Positions 56,094 to 64,000 of a stretch of 64,000 nt of DNA are shown one piece after another. Within the stretch, counting starts at the first letter, position 1; the number at the start of each line of letters is the position of its first letter. The position numbers were made by a program, and so were the translations under genes. The DNA comes from Bacteroidales bacterium UBA6267 (GTDB lineage Bacteria; Bacteroidota; Bacteroidia; Bacteroidales; UBA1556): positions 130,381 through 194,380 of the forward strand of contig DJVB01000049.1 in NCBI GenBank assembly GCA_002440745.1, written 5' to 3'. Under the pieces are notes generated by a model. That model did not search any database. It had not been told where the DNA came from and saw only the letters and a list, made by a program, of their open reading frames with translations.

Positions 56094-56390
56094 CTACTTT
56101 TTTAGCTTATCTTTGTGCTTAATAAGCTGTTTTTTAAGGGCATCAACAGCTAAATCGGTGCCTTCTTCGAACGACTTCGAGCGCTTTTTTGCGAACAATT
56201 CATTACCTTTTAGGTTGAGTTTTATCTCTGTAATTTTATTCTCTTTCTGCTCATCTTTATCAAGTCGAAGAGTAATTTCACTTGCCAAAATATCCTCGTA
56301 CATGAGGTGAAGTTTCGAAACTTTGTCTTGAATAAATTCTTCCAATTTTGAATCGGTTTTGAACTTCACTGAATTAATCATAATATTCAT
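56094..56390 (-). CDS. hpf: Ribosome hibernation-promoting factor (short HPF/YfiA)
   Basis: The protein has 98 residues: SVKFKTDSKLEEFIQDKVSKLHLMYEDI and the basic tail end DLAVDALKKQLIKHKDKLKK. It is the short form without the C-terminal dimerisation domain of long HPF. It binds the decoding centre of idle ribosomes. It follows xerC by 18 bp and ends before the terminator at 55966. Confidence 0.93.
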   Translation of the reverse strand: MNIMINSVKFKTDSKLEEFIQDKVSKLHLMYEDILASEITLRLDKDEQKENKITEIKLNLKGNELFAKKRSKSFEEGTDLAVDALKKQLIKHKDKLKK

Positions 56391-56408
56391 AATTATTCCT
56401 CCTTTTAA

Positions 56409-57299
56409 TTACGCCTTTGGATGGGCTTGTTTATAAACTGATTTTAACTTCTCTATATTATTATGTGTATATATTTGAGTGGCTGATAGACTTTCATGCC
56501 CCAACAATTCTTTAATAGTATTTAAATCTGCTCCATTATTCAGCATGTGTGTAGCAAAACTATGACGGATAATATGCGGACTCCTCTTTTTAAGGGTAGT
56601 CACCTTGTTTAAGTTTTCGGTAACTAATCGATAAACAAGCTTTGCATACAATGGTTCACCTTTTTCAGTTAAAAACAAATTTGTATTGTTAGTCACCGGA
56701 AAACCCAAGCTTTCCTTTTCAGTTTGATATTCCCGAAGTTGTAAAATTAGTTCTTTTCCAATTGGGATAATTCGCTGTTTATTACGCTTTCCTAATACTT
56801 TGATCTGTTCTGTATAAAAATCAACATCACCATTTTTTAAATTTAGCAATTCTGAAAGTCGAATACCAGTAAAATAGAATATCAGTAAAACTGTTTTCGT
56901 TAAAACACCTTTATAATTATTGTCAAAAGGCACATCCTCAAACAAGGAATTCATGGATTGCTCCGTCACATAAAGTGGTAAATTTTTTGGCTGTTTTAGA
57001 GATTTAATATCAGAAATGATGTTGGAATCAATTATGGATTCCTTCTTTAAATAGGAAAAAAAAGACCTTAATGAGGTAATCTTTCGATTTATAGAACTAG
57101 ATTCTAACCCAAGTTCGCTAAGATTTGTAATCCATTCGCGGACAATGCTAAGTTTTATTTGTGGTAATTCTATGTCGGGATAGTTGTCAGCAAGAAAAGC
57201 AAAAAATGAGGTTAAGTCATTATCATAGGCTAAGATAGTATTCGACGAATAGCGGTTTTCATAACTCATTTTATCCAAAAAATCCCTAACTTCAACCAT
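56409..57299 (-). CDS. xerC: Tyrosine recombinase XerC-like
   Basis: The protein has 296 residues. It has an N-terminal SAM-like DNA-binding domain (1-90) and a C-terminal catalytic domain with the full set R147 (TGIRLSELL), K171, H242 and R245 (HIIRHSFATHML), H268 (LLGHESL) and nucleophile Y277 (TQIYTHNN). Length and sequence are those of chromosome dimer resolution XerC/D rather than of a phage integrase. Position between rpsU and hpf is stable in Bacteroidota and argues for the housekeeping role. Confidence 0.93.
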   Translation of the reverse strand: MVEVRDFLDKMSYENRYSSNTILAYDNDLTSFFAFLADNYPDIELPQIKLSIVREWITNLSELGLESSSINRKITSLRSFFSYLKKESIIDSNIISDIKSLKQPKNLPLYVTEQSMNSLFEDVPFDNNYKGVLTKTVLLIFYFTGIRLSELLNLKNGDVDFYTEQIKVLGKRNKQRIIPIGKELILQLREYQTEKESLGFPVTNNTNLFLTEKGEPLYAKLVYRLVTENLNKVTTLKKRSPHIIRHSFATHMLNNGADLNTIKELLGHESLSATQIYTHNNIEKLKSVYKQAHPKA

Positions 57300-57376
57300 A
57301 AAAAAAGCTTTCTAAAAAATCGACCTAAATATAAGCAAATTTTTCAGAAAGCCAACATAAAAAAAGTAAAAAATGA

Positions 57377-57574
57377 TTACATGCCTTCTTCTTTATCTCG
57401 AAGCTGCTGAATATAAACAGCTTTGAGTCTTTTCTCACGAGATACAATTGATGGCTTGGTAAACTGCTTACGGCTACGCAACTCACGCACAACGCCCATC
57501 TTATCAAACTTACGTTTGAGTTTTTTGAGTGCTCTGTCGATGTTTTCGCCTTCTTTTACAGGTACAATAATCAT
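57377..57574 (-). CDS. rpsU: Ribosomal protein bS21
   Basis: The protein has 65 residues: MIIVPVKEGENIDRALKKLKRKFDKMGVVRELRSRKQFTKPS with a basic, extended tail. It is a small-subunit protein. It heads the rpsU-xerC-hpf operon and has its own -7 box at 57625. The gap to xerC is 77 bp. Confidence 0.96.
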   Translation of the reverse strand: MIIVPVKEGENIDRALKKLKRKFDKMGVVRELRSRKQFTKPSIVSREKRLKAVYIQQLRDKEEGM

Positions 57575-57624
57575 AAATAATACTCTGCCTTTCTCTTTAA
57601 GGGTTAATAAATAATTTGAGGCCG

Positions 57625-57632
57625 CAAAAGTA
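57625..57632 (-). promoter_or_regulatory. -7 box of the rpsU operon
   Basis: TACTTTTG on the minus strand, about 50 bp before the rpsU ATG. Confidence 0.6.
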
Positions 57633-57809
57633 AACTATTTTATTATAGTTCAGCGTAAAATATCGAAAATAGGTCAAATCATTAAAAATGTAAGGATAGG
57701 TGCCATAATTCTACATAGAAAAACCTTAAGAATTTCAGGATAAAAGTATAAACAAACATATATTAATAAGTTATTTTTTCTTTTTTGTAAAAGTTAAATA
57801 GTTTAAACC

Positions 57810-57817
57810 TAACTTTG
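57810..57817 (+). promoter_or_regulatory. -7 box of the barrel/SPOR gene
   Basis: TAACTTTG with a TTTG 22 nt upstream (57784-57787), 26 bp before the ATG. Confidence 0.55.
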
Positions 57818-57843
57818 TAGTGTTAATCACCTAAAGAGAAATT

Positions 57844-59793
57844 ATGAATAGATTTATTATCAGACTGCTAACAATTGCCGTCATACAAATAATACTTGTC
57901 GGTAAGACAAGTGCGCAGGACAACAATAAACTTGATCAACGGCCATGGAGTTTTAACGTGAACTTTGGTCAAACCCTATTTTGGGGAGATGGAAACAACG
58001 AAATTACTAATCCATTTTCGGCCTATTTTCAAAGTGATAAGAGCGCTTTTGGATATGGTTTAGTGGTTCAAAAGAATTTCAATTCGTGGTTAGGTATTGA
58101 TTTGCAATATTTAGGTGGTCAACTTAAAGGAACCCGTTATACTTGGAGTGATGATGCTGCAGCCAACCTTTATTTTAATACAACGATGCATCAATTCGGA
58201 TTAAATTTAGATATTGATGTTTTGGATATTTTTATGAAGCCTGCGAATCCGCGCCTTTTTAATTTCTATGTTAGGGGTGGTGGTGCTTATAATCTTTATA
58301 ATGCCGTTGAATACAATTTATTAACCAACAAAGAAGTTACAAAATCAAATGGAGGAGCCATTGTTGTCGATGGTGGATGGGGAATTCGGTTTGACCTTAA
58401 TAAAAAGTTCGGTATAACATTCGAAAATATTTTTGTTTATGCTTTCGACGACCTTTTAGATGCCCACAGCACTCAGTATTCCCAAGCTAATGATTTGTAT
58501 GCTTATACTTCCTTAGGTATTACTTATCGCATTTATCCTCAGCCTAAAAAGCCAAGATTGGAAAAAGAAGTTGACAAAACAGATCCTGACATTATTGCTA
58601 AAAACAATGAAGACATAGATAAGGAAGACGAAAACACCGAAACTTCTGAAAAACCAAAAGAGTTGGAGGTTGCGGTTAGCGTTCCTAGTAATTTGCAGCC
58701 TTCTGATACAACCTTAGTATCTATTAAACTCACCAAATATGACTTAAAAGAAAATGCTAAACTTCAACAGACTCTTCCTATGGGATTTAGTGCGGTCGCG
58801 AACAAAGATGCCGGAGCTAAATTTAGTTTCTCCGATCAAATAGTCAGCTTCACGTGGCCAGAGCTTGATGAATCAAAGGAAGTTATTGAAGTGAGTTATT
58901 TTTTAATTTCAGACAATAAAGATGCTGGCACCTATAATCTATCAGGTATAGTTTTCTACAACAGAAATGGTGCTGAGATTATAAAACAGTTTAAGCAGCC
59001 AATTAAAGTTGAGGAGCCTGCGCCTGTAATTGCCGAGAACAATCAGGATAATTCAGAAGATGTTGTTGAAGATAATACAGAAGACGCTAATAATAACAAC
59101 ACACAAAACACCACAACTAAACAAACTAATACCGAAAAACCAGTTGTTAATAAACCAACTACCACAACTCCAGTTATTTCAGATAACAACAAGGAATCTT
59201 CAACTACAGTCAGCAGTAAACCGGCAGTCTCAACTCAAGGTGTTGTTTATCGAGTTCAGGTAAGAGCAATTTATGGAGGAAAATCCTCTCCAGCCAGTAT
59301 AAGCCGTCAATATGGAATTTCAGAGCCAATAAGGGAGGAATTTGTTGACGGGTATGCAAAATACACCGCAGGAAATTTCACTACTTATGAAGAAGCACAA
59401 GCATACAAAAACCAATTGCGGAGTAATAATGTACCGGGGGCTTTTGTTGTAGCTTATATCGATGATAAGAGAGCTAGTAATATTAATGATGCACTCAATC
59501 AAAGTCCAAGAAACACTACTTCAAGACCACAAGAAACCAACACAGTTATAAGTCAATCCGGATTGAGTTACAGCATTCAAATTGCCGCATCTTCCAGAGA
59601 ATTGAGTCCAATTGCTCTTAAGAATCAGTTTAATCTATCTGAGTCAGTGACTAAAACGACTCATAATGGATTGTATAAATATGTAGTTGGCAGTTATACT
59701 TCAAAAGCAGATGCCGACGCAGCATTACAGCTTGTGAAACAGCGGGTTGCAGATGCATTTATTGTATCCTACAAAAATGGTGTAAGGCAATAA
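57844..59793 (+). CDS. Outer-membrane barrel protein with two C-terminal SPOR domains
   Basis: The protein has 649 residues and a signal peptide (RLLTIAVIQIILVGKTSAQ). Residues about 30-235 look like an eight-strand outer-membrane barrel (WSFNVNFGQTLFWG ... YAYTSLGITYRIYPQP). An acidic linker follows, then a beta domain of about 110 residues (LEVAVSVPSNLQPSDTTLVSIKL), an N/T-rich disordered linker (about 395-455), and two SPOR repeats (VVYRVQVRAIYGG..., about 461-540; YSIQIAASSREL..., about 577-649). SPOR domains bind peptidoglycan stripped of stem peptides, so the protein probably ties the outer membrane to the wall. I know no named orthologue. Confidence 0.8.
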   Translation: MNRFIIRLLTIAVIQIILVGKTSAQDNNKLDQRPWSFNVNFGQTLFWGDGNNEITNPFSAYFQSDKSAFGYGLVVQKNFNSWLGIDLQYLGGQLKGTRYTWSDDAAANLYFNTTMHQFGLNLDIDVLDIFMKPANPRLFNFYVRGGGAYNLYNAVEYNLLTNKEVTKSNGGAIVVDGGWGIRFDLNKKFGITFENIFVYAFDDLLDAHSTQYSQANDLYAYTSLGITYRIYPQPKKPRLEKEVDKTDPDIIAKNNEDIDKEDENTETSEKPKELEVAVSVPSNLQPSDTTLVSIKLTKYDLKENAKLQQTLPMGFSAVANKDAGAKFSFSDQIVSFTWPELDESKEVIEVSYFLISDNKDAGTYNLSGIVFYNRNGAEIIKQFKQPIKVEEPAPVIAENNQDNSEDVVEDNTEDANNNNTQNTTTKQTNTEKPVVNKPTTTTPVISDNNKESSTTVSSKPAVSTQGVVYRVQVRAIYGGKSSPASISRQYGISEPIREEFVDGYAKYTAGNFTTYEEAQAYKNQLRSNNVPGAFVVAYIDDKRASNINDALNQSPRNTTSRPQETNTVISQSGLSYSIQIAASSRELSPIALKNQFNLSESVTKTTHNGLYKYVVGSYTSKADADAALQLVKQRVADAFIVSYKNGVRQ

Positions 59794-59816
59794 TCCAAAG
59801 GGGATAATTTTAAAAC

Positions 59817-59856
59817 AAAAAGAGGCTGCAAATTAAATTTACAGCCTCTTTTTTTT
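59817..59856. terminator. Bidirectional terminator between barrel/SPOR and ferritin-like genes
   Basis: AAAAAGAGGCTG / CAGCCTCTTTTT, 13-nt loop, T runs on both strands. The stem is nearly the same as that of the pheT/gldJ terminator. Confidence 0.88.
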
Positions 59857-59872
59857 AGGTAAGTGGCAGAAC

Positions 59873-60376
59873 TTAGAAAGGCCAAAAATTATTATCGTTC
59901 CAAATATCTTCTTTGAGAGCCTCATTCAACTGTACTAAAGCTTTTGCGTGACCTTCTTCCCATCGAGCCAGCATTTCATAAATTTTCACCTCTAAAGGAT
60001 CAGTAGCTTCCGCAGCACGGCCGGCGTAAAGTTTTACTGCACGGTCTTCAAAATCGATAGCCGAACTTATTGCTGCAGCTTCAAAACTTGCTGCTGTGAT
60101 TTCTTTACGTAATTCTTCTGTTAAAACTTGTAAGGCCACAGAATCATCAGCAGTTTCTTCTACGTCATCAACGCCAAGAAACTCCTTGTTTTTCACATAA
60201 TTTTGAAATTGTTTAGTAAGAAATGCAATATGTTCATCCTCTTCCTGAGCCATCTGACTAAAAATCTTTTTAGCCGATTTACTCTCTGTTTTATCGGCAA
60301 CATTGCTATAGAATGCCTTGCCGCGCATTTCTAATAAAATTGCTTCTTTTAAAATATCTTCTGCTGTACGAGCCAT
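59873..60376 (-). CDS. Ferritin-like diiron protein (rubrerythrin-type, no rubredoxin domain)
   Basis: The protein has 167 residues forming a four-helix bundle with two ExxH motifs: E46-x-x-H49 (QEEDEH) and E140-x-x-H143 (WEEGH), plus E16 and E110, enough for a diiron site. There are no cysteines, so the C-terminal rubredoxin part of true rubrerythrins is missing. It probably helps detoxify peroxide or handle iron, with an unknown electron donor. It is monocistronic with a promoter at 60407-60436. Confidence 0.88.
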   Translation of the reverse strand: MARTAEDILKEAILLEMRGKAFYSNVADKTESKSAKKIFSQMAQEEDEHIAFLTKQFQNYVKNKEFLGVDDVEETADDSVALQVLTEELRKEITAASFEAAAISSAIDFEDRAVKLYAGRAAEATDPLEVKIYEMLARWEEGHAKALVQLNEALKEDIWNDNNFWPF

Positions 60377-60406
60377 AATTTTGATGTTTAAGGTTAAAAT
60401 AGAGTG

Positions 60407-60436
60407 TAAAAGTAAACAAATTTACCCTTGTACAAA
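60407..60436 (-). promoter_or_regulatory. Promoter of the ferritin-like gene
   Basis: TTTG (60436-60433), 18-bp spacer, TACTTTTA (60414-60407), one base off the -7 consensus. Confidence 0.55.
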
Positions 60437-60457
60437 CCGGATAATTATTAATAAACG

Positions 60458-60492
60458 ACAAAAAAAAACTACAACCATGATGATTGTAGTTT
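60458..60492 (-). terminator. Terminator after rplT
   Basis: AAACTACAA / TTGTAGTTT, 9-nt loop, and a T run on the minus strand closing the thrS-infC-rpmI-rplT operon. Confidence 0.82.
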
Positions 60493-60513
60493 AATGATGT
60501 TTTCCGTAGAACG

Positions 60514-60858
60514 TTATTTCACAGCCATTGCGATAGCTTTAAAAGCTTCAGGATTATTCATGGCTAAGTCGGCGAGAACCTTACGGTTAATCTCGATACC
60601 TTTTCCATGAAGTTTTCCCATAAATACGGAATAGGACATACCATGCATGCGAGAGCCTGCATTGATACGTTGAATCCACAATGCTCTGAAATTACGCTTT
60701 TTAGCGCGTCTATCACGGTAGGCATAAGTTTGGCCTTTTTCCCACGAGTTTTTAGCGACCGTCCAGACATTCTTTCTGCGTCCAAACTGACCACGGGTCA
60801 ACTTCATCAATTTTTTTCTGCGAGCCCGTGCAGCGACAACATTTACTGATCTTGGCAT
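60514..60858 (-). CDS. rplT: Ribosomal protein bL20
   Basis: The protein has 114 residues: MPRSVNVVAARARRKKLMKLTRGQFGRRKNVWTVAK and YRDRRAKKRNFRALWIQRINAGSR, very basic. It is required early in 50S assembly and, in other bacteria, represses its own operon. It is the last gene of the thrS-infC-rpmI-rplT unit, 82 bp after rpmI. Confidence 0.98.
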   Translation of the reverse strand: MPRSVNVVAARARRKKLMKLTRGQFGRRKNVWTVAKNSWEKGQTYAYRDRRAKKRNFRALWIQRINAGSRMHGMSYSVFMGKLHGKGIEINRKVLADLAMNNPEAFKAIAMAVK

Positions 60859-60940
60859 AATTAAACAATTTTTCTTGTTGAGGCGGAAGTTGATTTAACT
60901 TCACTTATCGAGCACACAACAATGGTTAAACATAAATAAA

Positions 60941-61135
60941 CTACTTGGCCAACAGTTGCTTAACGTTGGCAGAATCTGCGTGATCAACAATAGCAGTATG
61001 CGTAAGATTTCGCTTTTGCTTAGTTGTTTTCTTAGTCAGAATATGACTTTTATACGCATGCTTCCTTTTTACTTTACCAGTAGCTGTAAGAGAAAATCTC
61101 TTTTTTGCACTGGATTTGGATTTCATTTTCGGCAT
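60941..61135 (-). CDS. rpmI: Ribosomal protein bL35
   Basis: The protein has 64 residues: MPKMKSKSSAKKRFSLTATGKVKRKHAYKSHILTKK, the standard bL35 sequence pattern. It lies 19 bp after infC and upstream of rplT. Confidence 0.98.
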   Translation of the reverse strand: MPKMKSKSSAKKRFSLTATGKVKRKHAYKSHILTKKTTKQKRNLTHTAIVDHADSANVKQLLAK

Positions 61136-61154
61136 GATTCAAAAATTAAAATTA

Positions 61155-61712
61155 CTATTTGGTTTTCGGGGCAAGAATCATTATCATCCTTTTACCTTCG
61201 AGCAGAGGCATTTTTTCCACTTTACCATAATCCTCTACTTCTTGGGCAAATTTCAACAGAATAATCTCACCATTATCTTTATAAACTATTGTACGACCTT
61301 TAAAGAACACATACACTTTAACTTTAGCACCTTCTTTTAAGAACTTAACAGCATGTTTCACTTTAAAGTCAAAATCATGATCATCGGTATGAGGACCTAA
61401 ACGAATTTCTTTCAAGACCACCTTTGCTGATTTAGCCTTTTGTTCTTTCATCCGCTTTTTTTGCTCATATAAGAACTTGTTATAATCAATAACTTTACAA
61501 ACAGGCGGATTTGCTGTTGGAGATATTTCTACCAAGTCTAACCCTTGTTCGGCAGCTATTGCCAAGGCATCTTTGATGCTGTAAATGTTTACATCTACAT
61601 TATCACCAACAACCCTTACAACAGGTGCTTTTATGCGGTGATTGATGCGATGCAATTCTTCTTTCGGCTGCGGCCCTCTTGGCCGGCGTCCTTGAAATTC
61701 TTGTGCTATAAT
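61155..61712 (-). CDS. infC: Translation initiation factor IF-3
   Basis: This is IF-3 with its N-domain (LHRINHRIKAPVVRVVGDNVDVNIYSIKDALAIA) and C-domain (KEIRLGPHTDDHDFDFKVKHAVKFLKEGAKVKVYVFFKGR). No ATG is found at the expected place. The proposed start is ATT at 61712, five bases after a GGAG, giving about 185 residues. ATA at 61709 or TTG at 61733 are alternatives. The only in-frame ATG (61763) lies inside thrS and adds 17 unlikely residues. AUU is the known autoregulatory start codon of infC in E. coli. Confidence 0.93.
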   Translation of the reverse strand: MIAQEFQGRRPRGPQPKEELHRINHRIKAPVVRVVGDNVDVNIYSIKDALAIAAEQGLDLVEISPTANPPVCKVIDYNKFLYEQKKRMKEQKAKSAKVVLKEIRLGPHTDDHDFDFKVKHAVKFLKEGAKVKVYVFFKGRTIVYKDNGEIILLKFAQEVEDYGKVEKMPLLEGKRMIMILAPKTK

Positions 61713-61725
61713 TAAATCTCCTATA

Positions 61726-63666
61726 TTAGTCAAAAATGTCCGCTTGACTAACTTCTTCTGCAATCAAACGGGAAAAATTCTCTAAAGACATTGATCCTAA
61801 ATCGCCGTGTCCTTGCTTACGAACCGACACAGTTTGATCATTTTCTTCCTTTTCACCGACAATAATCATATACGGAATACGTTGAATTTCAGCATCTCTA
61901 ATCTTTTTGCCGGTCTTCTCGCTTCTAAAATCAATGTGGCCGCGAATATCGTATTTTTTTAGATACGACAGAACTTTTTCTGCATAACCATGATATTTTT
62001 CGCTGATAGGCAATATTATCAGTTGTTCAGGGGTCAACCATAGCGGAAATTTGCCAGCACAATGCTCAATAAGCACGGCAACAAAACGCTCCATTGAACC
62101 GAAAGGAGCACGGTGAATCATTACAGGTCGGTGTTTTTGATTATCATTTCCAACATACTCCAAATTGAAACGTTCAGGTAAGTTATAATCAACCTGAATA
62201 GTACCAAGTTGCCATTTACGACCGATAGCGTCTCTCACCATAAAATCCATTTTTGGCCCATAAAAGGCAGCCTCGCCTTCAACAACGATATAATCTAAGC
62301 CTTTTTCCTGAGCGACCTCAATGATTGATGCTTCTGCTTTTTGCCAGTTTTCGTCGCTGCCAATATATTTTGAAGGATTCTTTGGGTCACGGATAGAAAT
62401 TTGGGTAATGAAATCTTTAAAATCCAACGCTTTAAAAATTTTCAAAACAATATCAATTACGGCTTTGAATTCATCTTTTACTTGATCCGGTCGGCAGAAA
62501 ATATGTGCATCGTCTTGAGTAAATCCACGGACACGAGTGAGACCATGAAGTTCGCCACTTTGCTCGTAGCGATAAACTGTTCCGAATTCGGCATAACGTA
62601 TTGGAAGGTCTTTATAGGACCGAGGTGATGAACTATATATTTCACAATGGTGAGGGCAATTCATTGGCTTTAGAAGAAACTCTTCACCCTCATTGGGAGT
62701 AGTGATTGGTCGAAATGAATCAGCACCATATTTAGCATAGTGACCCGAAGTCACATACAAATCTTTAGCTCCAATATGAGGAGTAATAACAGGCTCATAA
62801 CCAGCTTCCTTTTGCACCTTTTTCAGAAAATTTTCTAAACGTTCTCTTAGTTGAGCACCTTTAGGCAACCAAAGAGGTAAGCCCTGCCCTACCCTTGATG
62901 AAAAAGTGAACAATTCCAATTCTTTACCTAATTTGCGATGATCACGTTTTTTGGCTTCTTCGAGCAACACCAAGTAATCATCCAATAATTTCTTTTTAGG
63001 AAATGTGATTCCGTAAATACGGGTAAGCTGTTTCCGTGATTCATCGCCACGCCAATAGGCACCGGCAACAGATAAAAGTTTGATAGCTTTTATATGAGAA
63101 GTGTCGGGCAAATGAGGGCCACGACATAAATCCACAAATTGACCTGTCTGATAAAATGAAATTTGACCGTCCTCTAAATCGCTGATTAACTCTAATTTAT
63201 ATTCGTCTCCTTTTTGAGAAAAGTATTCCAAAGCTTCTTTCTTAGAAACTTCGGATCGTTTATATTCCTGTTTTTGTGCAGCCAACTCAGCCATTTTCTT
63301 CTCAATCTCTGTGAAATTTTCGGAAGAAATCACGTGGTCGCCCAAATCCATATCGTAATAAAAACCATTCTCAATATCAGGTCCAATTCCAAATTTAGTT
63401 CCCGGATACAGATGCTCAATTGCTTCCGCCATTAAGTGAGCTGAGGAATGCCACATTGTAGCCTTTCCATCTTCGTCATCCCATGTAAGAAGTTGTAATT
63501 CACCGCTTTCATTAAGTGGTAATGTAGCATCCTGAACTTTTCCGTTAAATTTGGCGGATAATATATTACGGGCCAAACCCTCACTGATGGATTTAGCTAT
63601 ATCCAATGAGGTTATACCTTCAGTATATTGTCTGACATTTCCGTCAGGGAATCTTATATCAATCAT
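61726..63666 (-). CDS. thrS: Threonine-tRNA ligase
   Basis: The protein has 646 residues from the ATG at 63666. Order: TGS domain (1-60, IRFPDGNVRQYTEGITSLDIAKSI), editing domain (HSSAHLMAEAIEHLYPGTKFGIGP), class II core (MNCPHHCEIYSSSPRSYKDLPIRYAEFGTVYRYE; RGFTQDDAHIFC; MIHRAPFGSMERF) and anticodon-binding domain (LIILPISEKYHGYAEKVL). A longer frame to 63792 is rejected because a promoter lies at 63686-63693. The first gene of thrS-infC-rpmI-rplT, it ends 14 bp upstream of the proposed infC start. Confidence 0.98.
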   Translation of the reverse strand: MIDIRFPDGNVRQYTEGITSLDIAKSISEGLARNILSAKFNGKVQDATLPLNESGELQLLTWDDEDGKATMWHSSAHLMAEAIEHLYPGTKFGIGPDIENGFYYDMDLGDHVISSENFTEIEKKMAELAAQKQEYKRSEVSKKEALEYFSQKGDEYKLELISDLEDGQISFYQTGQFVDLCRGPHLPDTSHIKAIKLLSVAGAYWRGDESRKQLTRIYGITFPKKKLLDDYLVLLEEAKKRDHRKLGKELELFTFSSRVGQGLPLWLPKGAQLRERLENFLKKVQKEAGYEPVITPHIGAKDLYVTSGHYAKYGADSFRPITTPNEGEEFLLKPMNCPHHCEIYSSSPRSYKDLPIRYAEFGTVYRYEQSGELHGLTRVRGFTQDDAHIFCRPDQVKDEFKAVIDIVLKIFKALDFKDFITQISIRDPKNPSKYIGSDENWQKAEASIIEVAQEKGLDYIVVEGEAAFYGPKMDFMVRDAIGRKWQLGTIQVDYNLPERFNLEYVGNDNQKHRPVMIHRAPFGSMERFVAVLIEHCAGKFPLWLTPEQLIILPISEKYHGYAEKVLSYLKKYDIRGHIDFRSEKTGKKIRDAEIQRIPYMIIVGEKEENDQTVSVRKQGHGDLGSMSLENFSRLIAEEVSQADIFD

Positions 63667-63685
63667 AGTTAAAAATTTTGGGCTG

Positions 63686-63693
63686 CAAAGATA
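63686..63693 (-). promoter_or_regulatory. -7 box of the thrS operon
   Basis: TATCTTTG on the minus strand, leaving a leader of under 20 nt. The short leader rules out an E. coli-type thrS operator or a T-box. Confidence 0.6.
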
Positions 63694-63786
63694 TATAAAA
63701 GGTGAAAAGCAATGGATTGGAATTTTACAAATAAAAATTTCAGTTAATGTTGAGAAATGCTTCTTAGAATATTCATTTTTAGGAAA

Positions 63787-63849
63787 ATTCAACCTTAAAC
63801 GCCTAATTGCTACGCAATTTAGTTATTTTATATTAAACCAAAAAGGCAA
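63787..63849 (+). repeat. 63-bp repeat, copy 1
   Basis: 60 of 63 bases match 63938-64000. It contains the palindrome AATTGC-TAC-GCAATT. The three differences fall in one reading frame as amino-acid changes, so the repeat does not look like conserved coding sequence. Confidence 0.85.
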
Positions 63850-63860
63850 GCGAGCATTCG

Positions 63861-63926
63861 AGGATTGGCGAGCTGCAATAGAAATCTATCGGAAAAAATA
63901 AAGATTCATCCCAGCTCGCCTATCCT
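63861..63926. repeat. Inverted repeat between the two direct repeats
   Basis: AGGATTGGCGAGCTG (63861-63875) and CAGCTCGCCTATCCT (63912-63926) pair at 14 of 15 positions around a 36-nt loop. TTTT follows on the right, so it could also terminate rightward transcription. Confidence 0.75.
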
Positions 63927-63937
63927 TTTTGGGGGAG

Positions 63938-64000
63938 ATTCAACCTTAAACGCCTAATTGCTGCGCAATTTAGTCATTTTATATCAAACCAAAAAGGCAA
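63938..64000 (+). repeat. 63-bp repeat, copy 2, running to the window edge
   Basis: It begins 151 bp after copy 1. The match continues to the last base of the window, so the true unit may be longer and more copies may follow. Confidence 0.85.

Noticed and set aside
56409..57299. Integrase of a mobile element
   Set aside because: Size, full XerC-type motifs and the rpsU-xerC-hpf context fit chromosomal XerC; the nearby tRNAs show no att-like duplication.
63667..63792. Longer ThrS start
   Set aside because: A -7 box lies inside this stretch and homology begins at the ATG at 63666.
63551..63901. 116-codon frame over the thrS start and repeat copy 1
   Set aside because: It is antisense to thrS for part of its length; the part in the repeat is not preserved in frame in copy 2.

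Overview
The window is a piece of a Bacteroidota chromosome. It is AT-rich, and many genes are preceded by a TAnnTTTG -7 box, the promoter form of this phylum. It carries a nearly complete core of the type IX secretion / gliding machinery (GldK, GldL, GldM, GldN, GldJ, PorU and two PorP/SprF proteins) next to ordinary housekeeping genes. The lineage below phylum cannot be fixed from what is visible. There are no insertion sequences, prophages or CRISPR arrays.

Layout. 1-5.6 kb: the truncated end of a membrane protein; a minus-strand LiaF-like / LytS-type kinase / LytTR regulator operon; and a minus-strand wecB - LOG - retropepsin-like operon. 5.8-12.0 kb: a surface polysaccharide cluster with flippase, acetyltransferase, three glycosyltransferases and O-antigen ligase/polymerase. 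12.1-18.6 kb: ferredoxin, der, an S4 protein, a secreted EEP-family protein, an unknown membrane protein and topA. 18.6-38.1 kb: the type IX region, consisting of an arginase-fold protein, porP and gldKLMN, then recG and pheT, then gldJ and a second porP on the minus strand, divergent from the sortase gene porU. 38.1-42.8 kb: trmN6, rimM, gcvT, a WbpM/CapD-like sugar dehydratase and a DUF3467 protein. 42.9-57.6 kb: a long minus-strand information-processing block reading rpsU-xerC-hpf, four tRNAs, tuf, tRNA-Trp-secE-nusG-rplKAJL-rpoBC. 57.8-63.7 kb: a barrel/SPOR protein, a ferritin-like protein and the thrS-infC-rpmI-rplT operon. The last 220 bases hold a repeat pair that runs off the window edge.

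How it fits together. GldL/GldM form the proton-driven motor. GldK/GldN form the periplasmic ring, GldJ is an outer-membrane lipoprotein, and PorU removes the C-terminal sorting domain of cargo and attaches the cargo to surface polysaccharide. The wecB and flippase-to-ligase genes and the WbpM-like dehydratase could supply that polysaccharide, which is an inference. The LytS/LytTR/LiaF genes look like an autoregulated envelope-stress system.

Main new observations. (1) A bipartite 29-bp sequence is shared, in the same orientation, upstream of both porP-led type IX operons. (2) A 21-bp-period direct repeat precedes the LytTR operon and fits a binding site for its own regulator. (3) A short motif recurs before gldL and gldM. 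(4) A strong tRNA/tuf promoter overlaps the terminator of the upstream operon. (5) infC appears to lack an ATG start. (6) A 151-bp-period repeat with nested inverted repeats lies at the right edge.
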